This document shows positions 19,549 through 28,960 of a stretch of 33,069 bases of DNA, one piece after another. A model generated the notes under the pieces. The model had not been told where the DNA came from. It was given only the letters and a program-made list of their open reading frames with translations, and made no database searches. This stretch comes from Saprolegnia diclina VS20 (lineage: Eukaryota; Oomycota; Saprolegniomycetes; Saprolegniales; Saprolegniaceae), in the NCBI RefSeq assembly GCF_000281045.1, contig NW_008246117.1:310581-343649 (forward strand), given 5' to 3'. The position numbers were made by a program, and so were the translations under genes. Positions within the stretch are counted from its first letter, which is position 1. Each line of letters opens with the position of its first letter.

Positions 19549-20484
19549 GGAATTGGAAGTGACCAAGATATTTCGAATCGCATGTGATTGGATGAAATCC
19601 AAGCCGAAAGCAACCAATCCGCGACCACTCTGGTCCGGCGAGCGTCAACCTCTCTCTGCCAATATGTCGGCAGGCGAGCAAGCGGTAATGTGTCCATAAT
19701 TCGTGTCCAAATTATGGATTAAGCTAAAGTGTATGAGTTAGTGTGTCCAGGAGCTACTACGAGTCAACGATCCAGTTTCTTTGTAGGTCAAGACGGGCAG
19801 TCGTCCAACGAGTAAAAAAGCCCCTATCCCTTCGCTCTGCACTAGACGGCTCTCTCGCTCATATACAGCTAATAGCAAGCACTCCATTGTACAAAGCATA
19901 TCAACTCGTCCATCGAGTCATTGCTGGCTTGTCGACCACCCCGGCGGAAATCATGCGCCATCTGCTGGCGTTGTGGCGGGAAAACCGTTCGGTTTAAACC
20001 GTGAACCGCGCTACACTCCCTTGTGTACAACCGCTTGGTTTCTCCACATGTCGATCCTCTCTTCCTCTCTGTGCACGCTGGACGTGGCGCCATGGCTTCG
20101 TTCGTCGCGCCAAAATTCAAAAGGGCTGTTTTCAACACTATGCATCTGTTTGATTCATTTTTATACAAACGCACAGTCATTTATATCATCACGGTGTTTC
20201 AAACACATTCGACCTTGGCGCGTCGCCGGATACTGTCCGGTTGCCTTTCGTTTGAACCGCGACATTATGTCCAATGAGACACCGTGTGGGTGCGTATACG
20301 CGATGTGATTGGCGGATTTGGCGCGTCCTGTTTTTAATCACCTCGATCAATTACGCGGGATTATGAAGCTCGGTGTTTGTATGTGGAGCGGGGAAATCCA
20401 AAAAATGAAAAAATAAAAATCAATGCACGGTGTTCGTCAGTCAGCAATTGGCCTCGTCCGCGCGCGAAAGCAGATCCAAGCAAC
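19549..20484. promoter_or_regulatory. Divergent promoter region between oxygenase and cyclin
   Basis: A 936-base region between two divergent starts. The cyclin-proximal part holds three CCAAT-type boxes (CCAAT 20271-20275; ATTGG 20308-20312 and 20447-20451) and a TTTGGCGC E2F-type site at 20317-20324. These match known NF-Y and E2F consensus sequences. The first two CCAAT boxes are 37 bases apart, a spacing like that of G2/M promoters in animals. A GTTTAAAC sequence lies near 19993. Functional use is inferred. Confidence 0.5.
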
Positions 20485-21842
20485 ATGGGCGACGTCGACC
20501 GGAAGCGGAAGCGCGGGGCTCTCGAGGACATCAGCAACAAGGGCCGACCGAACCTCCGCATGACGACCCGCCATGCCATGAAGGCCGAGCCCCGGGAAGC
20601 CATGCAGGTCGAGCCGACGGACGCCATGAAGCATCCGCGGCCCGAGGACGAGACGAGCTTTCCAGCGGTATGTGGCAAGAAGATGAAGCTCGATGGAACC
20701 AACCCGGTCAAGCCCCGGCGATCTGCGCGCCTGCCACCTGCCGGTACCCCGCCTGCTGTACCCGCCGAGCTCTCGATCCAGGAGCGACAGCGACTCTTCG
20801 ACATCAAGATGAACGCGTCGAGTACGAGCTTCATCATGACGAGGATCCCAAGCATGGAAGATGCTCATGCAGTGTATGTAGACTCGGAGTTTGAACTCAA
20901 CGTCTATGTGGACGAGGTCGTCATGATCGACTCGAGAGAGACAGACCTCCTCGCGCGCGAGATCGACCAGTTCCACCGCAAGGACGAAGACGACAAGCAC
21001 CGCCAGCTGAGAGACTTCCTCAAGGAGGCCAAGACTGACCTGAGCGCTCGCATGCGTATGATTCTCATCGACTGGCTCGTCGAGGTCGGTGAAGAGTACA
21101 AGGTGTCGAGCAAGGCGCTTCACCTCGCCATCTGCCTCGTCGACCGGTGCTTGGCGAGTATGACCCTCCACCGCAGCGAGCTCCAGCTCATGGGCTGCGC
21201 ATGCATGATCCTCGCGGCCAAGTACGAAGATGTTCATGCACCGACCGTCGAAGATCTCGTGTACATCTCGGACCACACGTACACGGGCGACCGCATGCTC
21301 GAGATGGAAAGTATGGTTCTCGACGCGCTCGAGTTTCGCGTGAGCTCGACCCATCTCTACCACTTTCTCGAGCGCTTTGTCCTCGCGGGCTGCAGCACGG
21401 ACGTGCAGACGCACTTTGCTCATGTACGGACAAATCCAATCGCAGTGGCCAAATCTCATCGCCCATGTAGTACGTGGCCGAGCTTGCCATGCTCGATTAT
21501 CCACTCGTCCAAAAATTCAAGCCGTCCGTGATTGCGGCTGCCTCTGTCTACTTGAGCCGCGTCGTGACGAGCGAAGTATCCTTTTGGGTACGCAACACCG
21601 TGCTATGGACTGTCATGGCTGACGTCAGATATGCATTTCGATAGACGCCGACTTTGCACTACTATAGCAAGTACAACGGCGTGCAGATCCTCGAATGCGT
21701 GCACCATCTTCACAAGATCCACGAGAAGGAGTACAACGTCTTGCACACGGATACGAGTCAGACCAAGGCCATCACCGACAAGTACATGTCGCGAAAACAC
21801 TTTCGTGTGTGCAAGATCGCGCCCGTGCCGCTTCCAGCGTAG
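20485..21842 (+). CDS. Mitotic cyclin, A/B type
   Basis: Regulatory subunit of a cyclin-dependent kinase, 417 aa from exons 20485-21423, 21471-21587 and 21645-21842. A perfect destruction box R-G-A-L-E-D-I-S-N sits at residues 10-18, marking the protein for APC/C-driven degradation. The N-terminal 150 residues are basic and disordered. The cyclin box starts with M-R-M-I-L-I-D-W-L-V-E-V (190-201), followed by E-Y-K-V-S-S-K-A-L-H-L-A. The C-terminal cyclin fold continues in exons 2-3 with F-W-T-P-T-L-H-Y-Y-S across the second intron. The donor at 21588 was preferred over the one at 21575 because it keeps the conserved Trp. The start Met was chosen at 20485, next to the destruction box, not the earlier in-frame Met at 20377. 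A 45-base in-frame segment (20872-20916) could be an optional intron. Confidence 0.93.
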
Positions 21843-22297
21843 CTGCCTCTTAATTTAATCAACGTACCCTACTTCATGCTGTATCATCACGCGTGCAACT
21901 TCGCCTTGCTCCACCGAACTGCCATCTCGGGTCTCTCAACTAACCTCGACGCTGCGTACCAGGCTTGCTTCCATTGCATGTTTCAAGTCGACAGCGAGAG
22001 GAGGCTGATCAAGTCGGAGCAGCTTGCTGCCGTGGTCTACGGTGCAGCGTGGGACTGATGTCATCGACGAAGCAGCTGACGACATCGATAGCGAGGAGCT
22101 CAGTGATACGAGTTGCCTCATATTGCAGTTGGACTTTGAAAGCGGTTCTTAGTGTGCAGCTCCAAGGGAAGAAGACATTATTCGTATGGACAGCTTTGAC
22201 ACAATTAGTAAGATGACGCCATCACATTCGCCAGTGGCGACCAGACAGATCCATATTGTGCTCGTATATGGATGGCTTTCAAGCTATTAGGATCTGT
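21843..22297. other. Intergenic region between convergent genes
   Basis: Lies between the cyclin stop and the PUB-protein stop. No coding potential was recognised; TTAATTTAATC just after the cyclin stop may be part of its 3' end. Confidence 0.5.
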
Positions 22298-23303
22298 CTA
22301 GCTCGTTTGGCCGAGGGTCTCGAGGGTCCGTTGCAGGATCTCTGCGGACGTCCGCGTCGCATTGAGCACCAGGTAGTCTTCGCCATCGTCCAGCACAACG
22401 CGGTCAAATCTATGCATGTCGTGGCGATGAGAAGGTAGGTGCCAGAAGATGACGTACCCGGCATGCTCGAGCAGGTCCATGGCCAGAGGCACGCTGGCAA
22501 TCTTGGCTTGAATTTGCGCGTTCGAGAGGCGGAGCTTCTGGTACTTCACATCGTCGGGGTTCGAGAGGATGTTTTCAAGCAGCTTGACAAGCGTCGCCTT
22601 GGTTGCCACCGGAACTAACTCGTCGTCGCGGGGCGAGCTGGGCTTGGGCGGCGACGCCGACGGCTTGGCTTCGGTCGCGCCCACCGAGACACCGCGCGCC
22701 TCGGTCGAGCTGCTAATCGTCGCTTGGTACCTAACGTTAGTCGCCATGGAGATGAGCACGTCGTGTGGCATGTCGCATAGCGTACGGGTTGAAGCCGCTC
22801 TCGGCGATCTTGAGCTGCTCTAGCATCTTGGCCGCCTCAAAGGCTTCGGATCGCACCGCGCTAGGACGTGAATTCGTCACCACACACTGCAGCTCATGGC
22901 GCATACTCCTCTTCGTCGTCGTCGTCGTCCTTTTCGGTGCTGAAGGTCGTGCGCTTCTTGGGCGCGGGTAGCTCGCGCCGCTGCGCCGCCGCTGCCTACG
23001 CCCACGTCCATGCAATGCACGTCAGTCAATCGCATGTACCTGCTGCGCTCGTCGAAGCGCACGCTCTTCGTCCGTCACGTTGGCCGACCGTTTCTATCGC
23101 TGCCATGAGCAGGCTGATGGCAGAGGACCATGGCCTACCGGCGGCGGCGGCGGCGCTGCGGCCGCCGACGGCCCGGGTGCGGGCGGCGCATCCTGGAGCG
23201 AGTAGCCCGTGCCCTTGAAGGTCTGCTTCTTGATCTTCGCCTCCTGCTGGTGCTTGGTGACCTTCTCCGTCACCTTGGCCTTCGTCTTCTTGAGCCAGTC
23301 CAT
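22298..23303 (-). CDS. PUB-domain protein, probable p97/VCP cofactor
   Basis: 255-aa protein from six exons: 23303-23139, 23093-23040, 22995-22907, 22860-22786, 22730-22458, 22409-22298. All five introns are 44-55 nt. It begins MDWLKKTKAKVTEKVTKHQQ, a basic helix. A Pro/Ala linker, an E-E-R-A-L-R-R-A-Q-Q-A-A-A-A helix and an acidic run D-D-D-D-D-E-E follow. The motif E-S-G-F-N-P-Y sits near 123-129. The PUB domain spans about 171-250, with L-L-E-N-I-L-S-N-P, K-Y-Q-K-L-R-L-S-N and H-A-G-F. Intron 5 falls inside that motif; removing it restores A-G-F-D-R-V-V. PUB domains bind the C-terminal tail of p97/Cdc48, as in UBXD1 and PNGase, so a role in ubiquitin-linked protein handling is likely. No UBX or catalytic domain follows. 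Confidence 0.85.
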
Positions 23304-23951
23304 ATCGCGTCTTGCCGTGGAAAATGTGTGTCATGCGGACACCTCGTTACAAGAACACGCGCCTTCAATCGAGGGCAATCCAAGGGCAACTGAAGAGTAT
23401 CAAGCTATCAAGTGTGCCAAGGCTGAGCACCCGATTTTCGTCGCGTCTGTGCCAAGGTGGTAGCTGCCAAGGGACCTGGCCGCCGTAGGCTAGTGGGTGC
23501 CACTCCTCGGTGGCTGGCTCGGCGCCCGTAGCTATCTATCTCTTTTCCATCAGATCTTAGCCGCCAGCGACCCCTTGTCGCATCACGGACGGCAAACCAG
23601 CACCCATTTCTAGTATATACGGTACCTCGTCTTTGCATACGACACTCGCGTGACCTACTTCGCATAAATACCTATCGAGCTACATACAAGTACGCTCACG
23701 ACTCCTAGTACCCAAAAGCCAAGGAGCTCCATCGACGCCAGTTCACTGCGGGTATTTCCGCGTGCGGACGACTCGAAGTACACGTTTGCCTGCGACCCAA
23801 GATCCTGTGTCGGACTGGCAGTGGGTTGTTGGAGACAGAGTCCTGTCGACCGCGAATGATTGCGCTCGTAAAGGGTTTACGAGGACAATCATTCGTTTCA
23901 AACGCGATTTGAATTGTACCGAGAGCTTTTCATTTCTCAATTCTCTTCGCC
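23304..23951. promoter_or_regulatory. Divergent promoter region between PUB and DUF4419 genes
   Basis: A 648-base spacer between two starts. It includes ATTCGTTTCAAACGCGA at 23891-23907, which resembles a sequence upstream of the cyclin gene. No gene was recognised. Confidence 0.4.
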
Positions 23952-25076
23952 ATGGTCACGTTTGCCGTCTCGTCCGTGGAGCGCAACGTCTGCAAGGCGA
24001 CGCCATCCGACCGTCAGCCCATCACGACGCTCAAGGCGTTTGCCAAAGAAGGCTGCAGAGACATTGTCCAAGCCACCCACCTCGGGCCTGTTGTTGCCTC
24101 TGAAAGTGGCTTTGTACGCGGTGTCATTGAAGCCTACAACAACCACCACGACCTCGTGCTCCGACCGGACGATATTTGGCTCGCGATTTTGATCCAGTTT
24201 GGTCTGTATGTCGATGGCAACGCCGAAGAGCTTCGGTCGTCGCTCGTCAAGCACGAAGACAAGAAGGAGCTCGTTGTTTATGACGTTGGAACGCTGTACT
24301 CTGTCGACTTTGGCGCGCTCTCCAAGCAAATGGTCGACAAGATGGACGAGCACCTCGTGGACCCGACCCTCAAGCAGTGGGTACTTCCGTCCTTCTCGAC
24401 AACGACCGACCATGACGTCGTTGTTGCCAGCGTCGTGCTCATGGCCACGATGAAGAAGTACTTTTCGTACAAATTTTGCCTTGAATGCGGCATTCCACAA
24501 GTGACGCTCCTCGGCACCGTCGACGATTGGCAAGACATTCGGCATCGACTCGACAAACTCGCCGTGTACGGCGTGCGCATGACGCAGTGGACGACGATGC
24601 TGGCGCCGATTCTCGACCAGTTTGTGGCGGCGGCACAAGGCCAAGCGGACGCTGCGTTCTGGGACCGCATCTGCAGCCATGAAGGCGGCGGCTCGGGCCC
24701 GAGCTACCTCAACGGCTGGATCAGCGTCTTTTGTGTCTTCAACGACCAAGGCAAGTGGCAAGGCGACAAGATGACCAACAGAGTGCTGCAACGCAAGCCC
24801 GACACAGAGATGCATGGTGGAGGCATTCCCTATCATTACGTCGACGTCATGTACGACTTTCCGCTCGTCGACATGCAAGACATTCCGCCGGGGTACGTCA
24901 CGGTGGACGTGACGATCGACGACAACGGGATAAAGTACAAGGCGCTCATGTTTGCGGGGCACATGGCGTACAGCCTTGGTGAAAACAAGGCATCGATCGC
25001 GCCGTCGCTGAGCTGGGCGATCGCGCTCAAGAACGGCGAGCCCACGCCTGAGGAAGTGAACCCGTTTGGGCACTAA
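23952..25076 (+). CDS. DUF4419 domain protein
   Basis: Single-exon gene, 374 aa, covering a whole DUF4419 domain. Characteristic blocks are S-G-F-V-R-G-V-I-E-A-Y-N-N-H-H, L-V-L-R-P-D-D-I-W-L-A-I-L-I-Q-F, F-S-T-T-T-D-H-D, C-G-I-P-Q-V-T-L-L-G, D-W-Q-D-I-R-H-R-L-D-K-L and G-S-G-P-S-Y-L-N-G-W-I. No signal peptide or membrane helix is present. The family occurs in fungi, oomycetes and some bacteria and has no established biochemical role that I know of. The ATG at 23952 (context CGCCATGG) is the first in frame and places the domain correctly. The intron-poor structure contrasts with its intron-rich neighbours, so recent acquisition or retroposition is possible. The gene diverges from the PUB gene. 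Confidence 0.88.
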   Translation: MVTFAVSSVERNVCKATPSDRQPITTLKAFAKEGCRDIVQATHLGPVVASESGFVRGVIEAYNNHHDLVLRPDDIWLAILIQFGLYVDGNAEELRSSLVKHEDKKELVVYDVGTLYSVDFGALSKQMVDKMDEHLVDPTLKQWVLPSFSTTTDHDVVVASVVLMATMKKYFSYKFCLECGIPQVTLLGTVDDWQDIRHRLDKLAVYGVRMTQWTTMLAPILDQFVAAAQGQADAAFWDRICSHEGGGSGPSYLNGWISVFCVFNDQGKWQGDKMTNRVLQRKPDTEMHGGGIPYHYVDVMYDFPLVDMQDIPPGYVTVDVTIDDNGIKYKALMFAGHMAYSLGENKASIAPSLSWAIALKNGEPTPEEVNPFGH

Positions 25077-25427
25077 AACCCCCCAGAACACAAGCTTGCT
25101 TTAATACGTTTGATTAAAATCGTTGTCCTTGATTGAAGTGCGTGGCGACGTACTAGAATGTGATCTGGATCGAGGGAAATGTCGCTGGTTTCGCTGCGAT
25201 GCATTCTGAACGTGGCTGGGACGTCTCTAACGGTGCCACGTCAGAACCCATATTTGTGTCATAAAAGGGTGCACTGTTTCGATTCCATACTGATTTCAGT
25301 ATTGGCATCCCCGCTTTTGAAGAAAACGATTACGCTTGTCATCCCAATCGGCAAACTCGACATCGCGGAACCTGGACCTCGTCAACTGTCGTTCAACGCG
25401 CATGCCAAGCACTCAACGGCCGCTGCT

Positions 25428-26179
25428 ATGTTGGCGTTAGCGTTGGTTGTCCTTGCTACCCTTGCTATGTACGGTAGACGTAACGACCTTTGCCAACGCT
25501 TATTCGCCGACGCAAAAACCATTTCGAAATTCATTTCGACCATGATGCAGCCAGCGATCGCGATGACAGAAGCGCTCGACATCATCATTGACAGCGACGG
25601 AACGTACCCGGACATTGAAGGCGGCCACGGCGTCGACCACAATGGCATTCCTCAGCGCAAGTGGCGACAGCACCTCTGCGGCTGCTGGAGCTCGTGCATC
25701 CCCAACAGTACGATTTGGAGTGGTGACGCATCGATATCATCGTGGCTTGTACTAGCGCTCATGAGTGCGCTCTGCCCGTGCATCTCGCTCGCCCAGATCA
25801 GCTTCCGCATGGGCTTTTCATCCTCTTCATATATTGCGCAGGTGCTCAGCACAGGACTCTTCTACGGCGTCTTTCTTCTCGGCTGCATCGTCGGCGACGT
25901 CGGAGGCACCTTGCTCGCGCTCGTCTTTGCACTGGGGCTATGGCTGTACATGTACCGGCTCCGGTCGCGCCTCCGCACAGTCTTTCAGATTCCAGGCTCG
26001 GTACGCCATATCCTGCATTGCGCTCAAATCTGATGGGGATCCAGATGCTCGAAGACCTCTGCGTGACGCTCCTGTGCCCGATCTGCGCCACGTCGCAAAT
26101 GGCGGCCCACGTGCAGTCGTTCGACCAAGGCTCGTGCTCGTTTGACGCCAAGTCGGTACTGCCGGGTTACCACCTCTAG
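25428..26179 (+). CDS. PLAC8-family membrane protein
   Basis: Cysteine-rich PLAC8 protein, 235 aa from exons 25428-26000 and 26045-26179, with a 44-nt intron inside the domain. Family features are K-W-R-Q-H-L-C-G-C (78-86), L-C-P-C-I-S-L-A-Q-I-S (115-125), a hydrophobic pair of helices around 136-175, and E-D-L-C-V-T-L-L-C-P-I-C-A-T-S-Q (194-209). PLAC8/fw2.2/PCR relatives sit in the plasma membrane and influence cell size or metal and calcium handling; the role here is unknown. The frame is open back to 25179 and another 83 residues could be included, but that part looks noncoding, so the Met at 25428 (MLALALVVLATLAMY) is used. Confidence in the start is only moderate. Confidence 0.8.
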
Positions 26180-26982
26180 TCCAGAATGCAACGAGTAGAA
26201 GATCGTCATAATTCCAACTTGTGATGTACTTGAACCCCCTTTTTAAGTTTGCTTTCCTGGCAACAAGCGGCTTCTCTAGGCACACAGACAGCTTGACTGC
26301 TTCGAGGACTGTAGTTTCTCCTACGAGGCAGCGTGGATCCTGTTCTTGACGACGGAGGATGGGTCGCGATCCGCTTGCCACGTGGTCCGGATACCGTAAC
26401 CGGATCACCTTCTTGCGCCAAAAACTCCGATCTCATGTTTCGGACGCTGTGCGAGCCTGCGCGCATGCAAATTCAATTGGCCGACCTCCTGCCTCTGCGC
26501 GGTGTACCCAATCGGAAGAACCGCCGTGCCGTAACCCGTTCGGGATTGGCCAAGAGGGCGTCGTTACTCACTTAGCCTCGAAGGAAAACCTCCCACAACA
26601 AATCACCAAAAATACGCACTCTCGCCAAAAGACGCCCGCCTCTCAACGCACCGTGTAAACAAAACAGAAAAACCTGTAGGAAATAATATCTCAATAGACT
26701 CATTCCAACAACGCTGTGCGAGCCGCGCTAAATGTCAATCACGACTATAGCTCAGGTTGGATCGATGACCTAACCCTAATCTGAAGAATGCACATCACGA
26801 TGATCAATCTATCTATAAATCAATCAAACTATCTATCTATCAAGTGTCAAGGCGACGACCACGCGGCGCCAAGTCTCGTCGTGTCCCTCGATCTCTCCGC
26901 GTCGGTGGCTGCTCTGCATGGCGCTGTCCGTGACGCGGGCAGTGTCGATATTAGTGTTATAGGATGAAGCGGACACTGCCGA
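26180..26982. other. Intergenic region between convergent genes
   Basis: About 800 bases with no gene seen. It holds an imperfect CTAT/AATC repeat patch around 26807-26841, related in unit to the TATC microsatellite near 1.6 kb. Confidence 0.5.
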
Positions 26983-28545
26983 TTAAACGAGCACCTTGAC
27001 TTGAAACAACTGGGACGGGTCGGTGCTACTACTGCTACTACTATTGCTGCTATTCGTGGTCGACTTGCGGGGCCGACGGGGGACGACGGCCTCGGCGACA
27101 TCCCAGTTGTACTTGCCGCTGGTCTGAATGACTTTACGGTTGTGGTCATTCTCGTCAATCGAGCTCAGTGGCGAGAGACTCGGTGGTGGCTTGGCAAAGA
27201 CGACGGGCGCGGGCTGCGTCGACACGCGCGGCGGCACGAACGTCGACAAGGGCTTGTCGATCGGTACGAACGTACTGTCGCAGCAGAGCGACTGCTCCAG
27301 CGGGTTCCCGAGCTCCGCCTCGTCCTCGTCGTCGTCCTGCGCATGTACGGGTGTCTCGGGTCGCGTCCGAAAATGTGCTGGCTCGTGGTCCTGGAAGAAG
27401 CGATTCCTCTGCGGCGACGACGCCAGCGACGGCGCCTGGACAGCATCCCGCGTCGACCGGTACGGCGACCAGTTGTGGGGCGAGTGCGACGCTGTCGGCG
27501 ACAGCGTGTGCGCGTCAAACTGCGTCCAGCTCGTATGGCGTTGGTCGTACACTGGCGACGAGCGCTGCAGCGATAAGAACCGCGCCGTCTCGTCGGCGAG
27601 CCGCTGCCGTTCGAGCGCAATGACCTCTGCCCACGCTGAGTCCAGACAAGTAGATGCGATATAGAGTACCTCGCTCTTGGCGCAGCTGGAGGCGCTCGAA
27701 GCGAATCTCATCGAGGAGCGCTTGCACCTCGGAGAGCATCTCGCGCGAGTGCTCGTTGCCGGAGCGCATCGTCGATGGCGTCACTGGCCGTGCGATGGAC
27801 GACGGTCGGTACGGCGACGTGGGAGGTCGGTAGGTAGAGGAGGGGCGGTAGCTTGTGGAGCGTGCGGGCGACGACGGTTCGTACGCCGCATGTAAAGTGG
27901 GCGCGGGCGGAGGCATCATGGTTTGGATCGTGAGTTTCGTCTTGGTCGTTGGCGGGTCCGGCAGCGGCGCTGGAAGCGCGGTCGTACCACCTGCCGATGC
28001 AAACTTGGCGCCGGGAACAAACTTGGGCGGGCGCAGCGTCGCGACGTGGCCGAGCTTTTGCTGCGCCCGCATGTGCTGGGCCTGAATGTACCGCAGCTCT
28101 AGAGGTTCGTGTGATGCAACGTGGTTGAGGTTGCCATATAGAGGCTCTACCTTCTTCGACCTGCGGCGCCTCTTCTTTCTTCCGCGCTGCGTCTTCCTTG
28201 GCCCTGCGCGCATGTTTCTCTTCCAATTGCTCGTCCAGCATCTGCAACATGCCATCAGTCTTGGTTCGGTCAAGAGAACGAGTCTACCTGACGAAAGCGC
28301 AGCTTGTCTTGCTGCCGATGCATGCGCTCGAGCCGCTCGTCGGGCTCGTGCAGCTGGAAGCGTCGCACGGACGTCGCCGAGGGCCGCCGGTAGCTCTCGT
28401 CTTCGTACACGGGCGACGCCGATGCCTGCCGCTCGGCCGACGCGCGCTGCGATGGCGTCGTCTTGTCCTCGTATGAAGCATATTCGCGCCCGGCCTGCCA
28501 CGCGTCGGCGCTCCACGGACCTCCGCGCTCCTCGGCCATGCTCAT
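26983..28545 (-). CDS. Coiled-coil, low-complexity protein, function unknown
   Basis: 473-aa protein from exons 28545-28288, 28241-28151, 28098-27670 and 27626-26983; phases agree. The N-terminal third is polar. A charged helical segment (R-Q-M-L-D-E-Q-L-E-E-K through E-E-E-L-R-Y-I-Q) spans exons 1-3, and a second helix (L-L-D-E-I-R-F-E-R-L-Q-L-R-Q-E-R) crosses into exon 4. Between them lies a Pro/Ser/Tyr-rich stretch with repeated Y-R-P-S and P-Y-R-P-S units. The C-terminus has an acidic patch and a serine run. The helix-then-linker layout is reminiscent of centrosomal or ciliary scaffold proteins such as CSPP1/CCDC66, a weak resemblance. The start is uncertain: the frame is open upstream to an acceptor-like site near 28635, so an extra 5' exon may exist. 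For the last intron two acceptors fit the frame; the 43-nt version was chosen for its length. Confidence 0.7.
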
Positions 28546-28960
28546 GCTTCCCGCCGGTCGTGTGCCAAAACTGCGATTGGCTCGATCCGGATACGGACGC
28601 TTCGAAAATCCACGTCCAAAAGCCACTGGATTCTAGTATGCCACCACAGGCCCGGCGGCAAAGTATCCGGAAAGCGGCGTGGGTCTAGACAGGTTAAACC
28701 TCTTTGACGCGATGGTCGAAATAGGTATTTCGTGCAATCGACCACGCTCTCGACGGGCGTTGCGATCACATCGCGTCCTTCCTGCATCAAGTTCGACTCC
28801 TTCCCACTCTACGCGCAACCGCCTCTTCTGACTCGACGAGCGTGGTGTAGCTGCAAATGGTTTGTATCACTGCGAGACCTTGAAGTCGTACGTTTGACGC
28901 GGTCAAATTGGGTGGAACTTATTTGAGTTAAACCCGTGTCGCAGAATCGTTGCGAGCGAG
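28546..28960. other. Divergent spacer between coiled-coil and RRM genes
   Basis: 415 bases between divergent starts. Part of it (28546-28635) may be a 5' coding extension of the coiled-coil gene. Nothing else was recognised. Confidence 0.4.
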
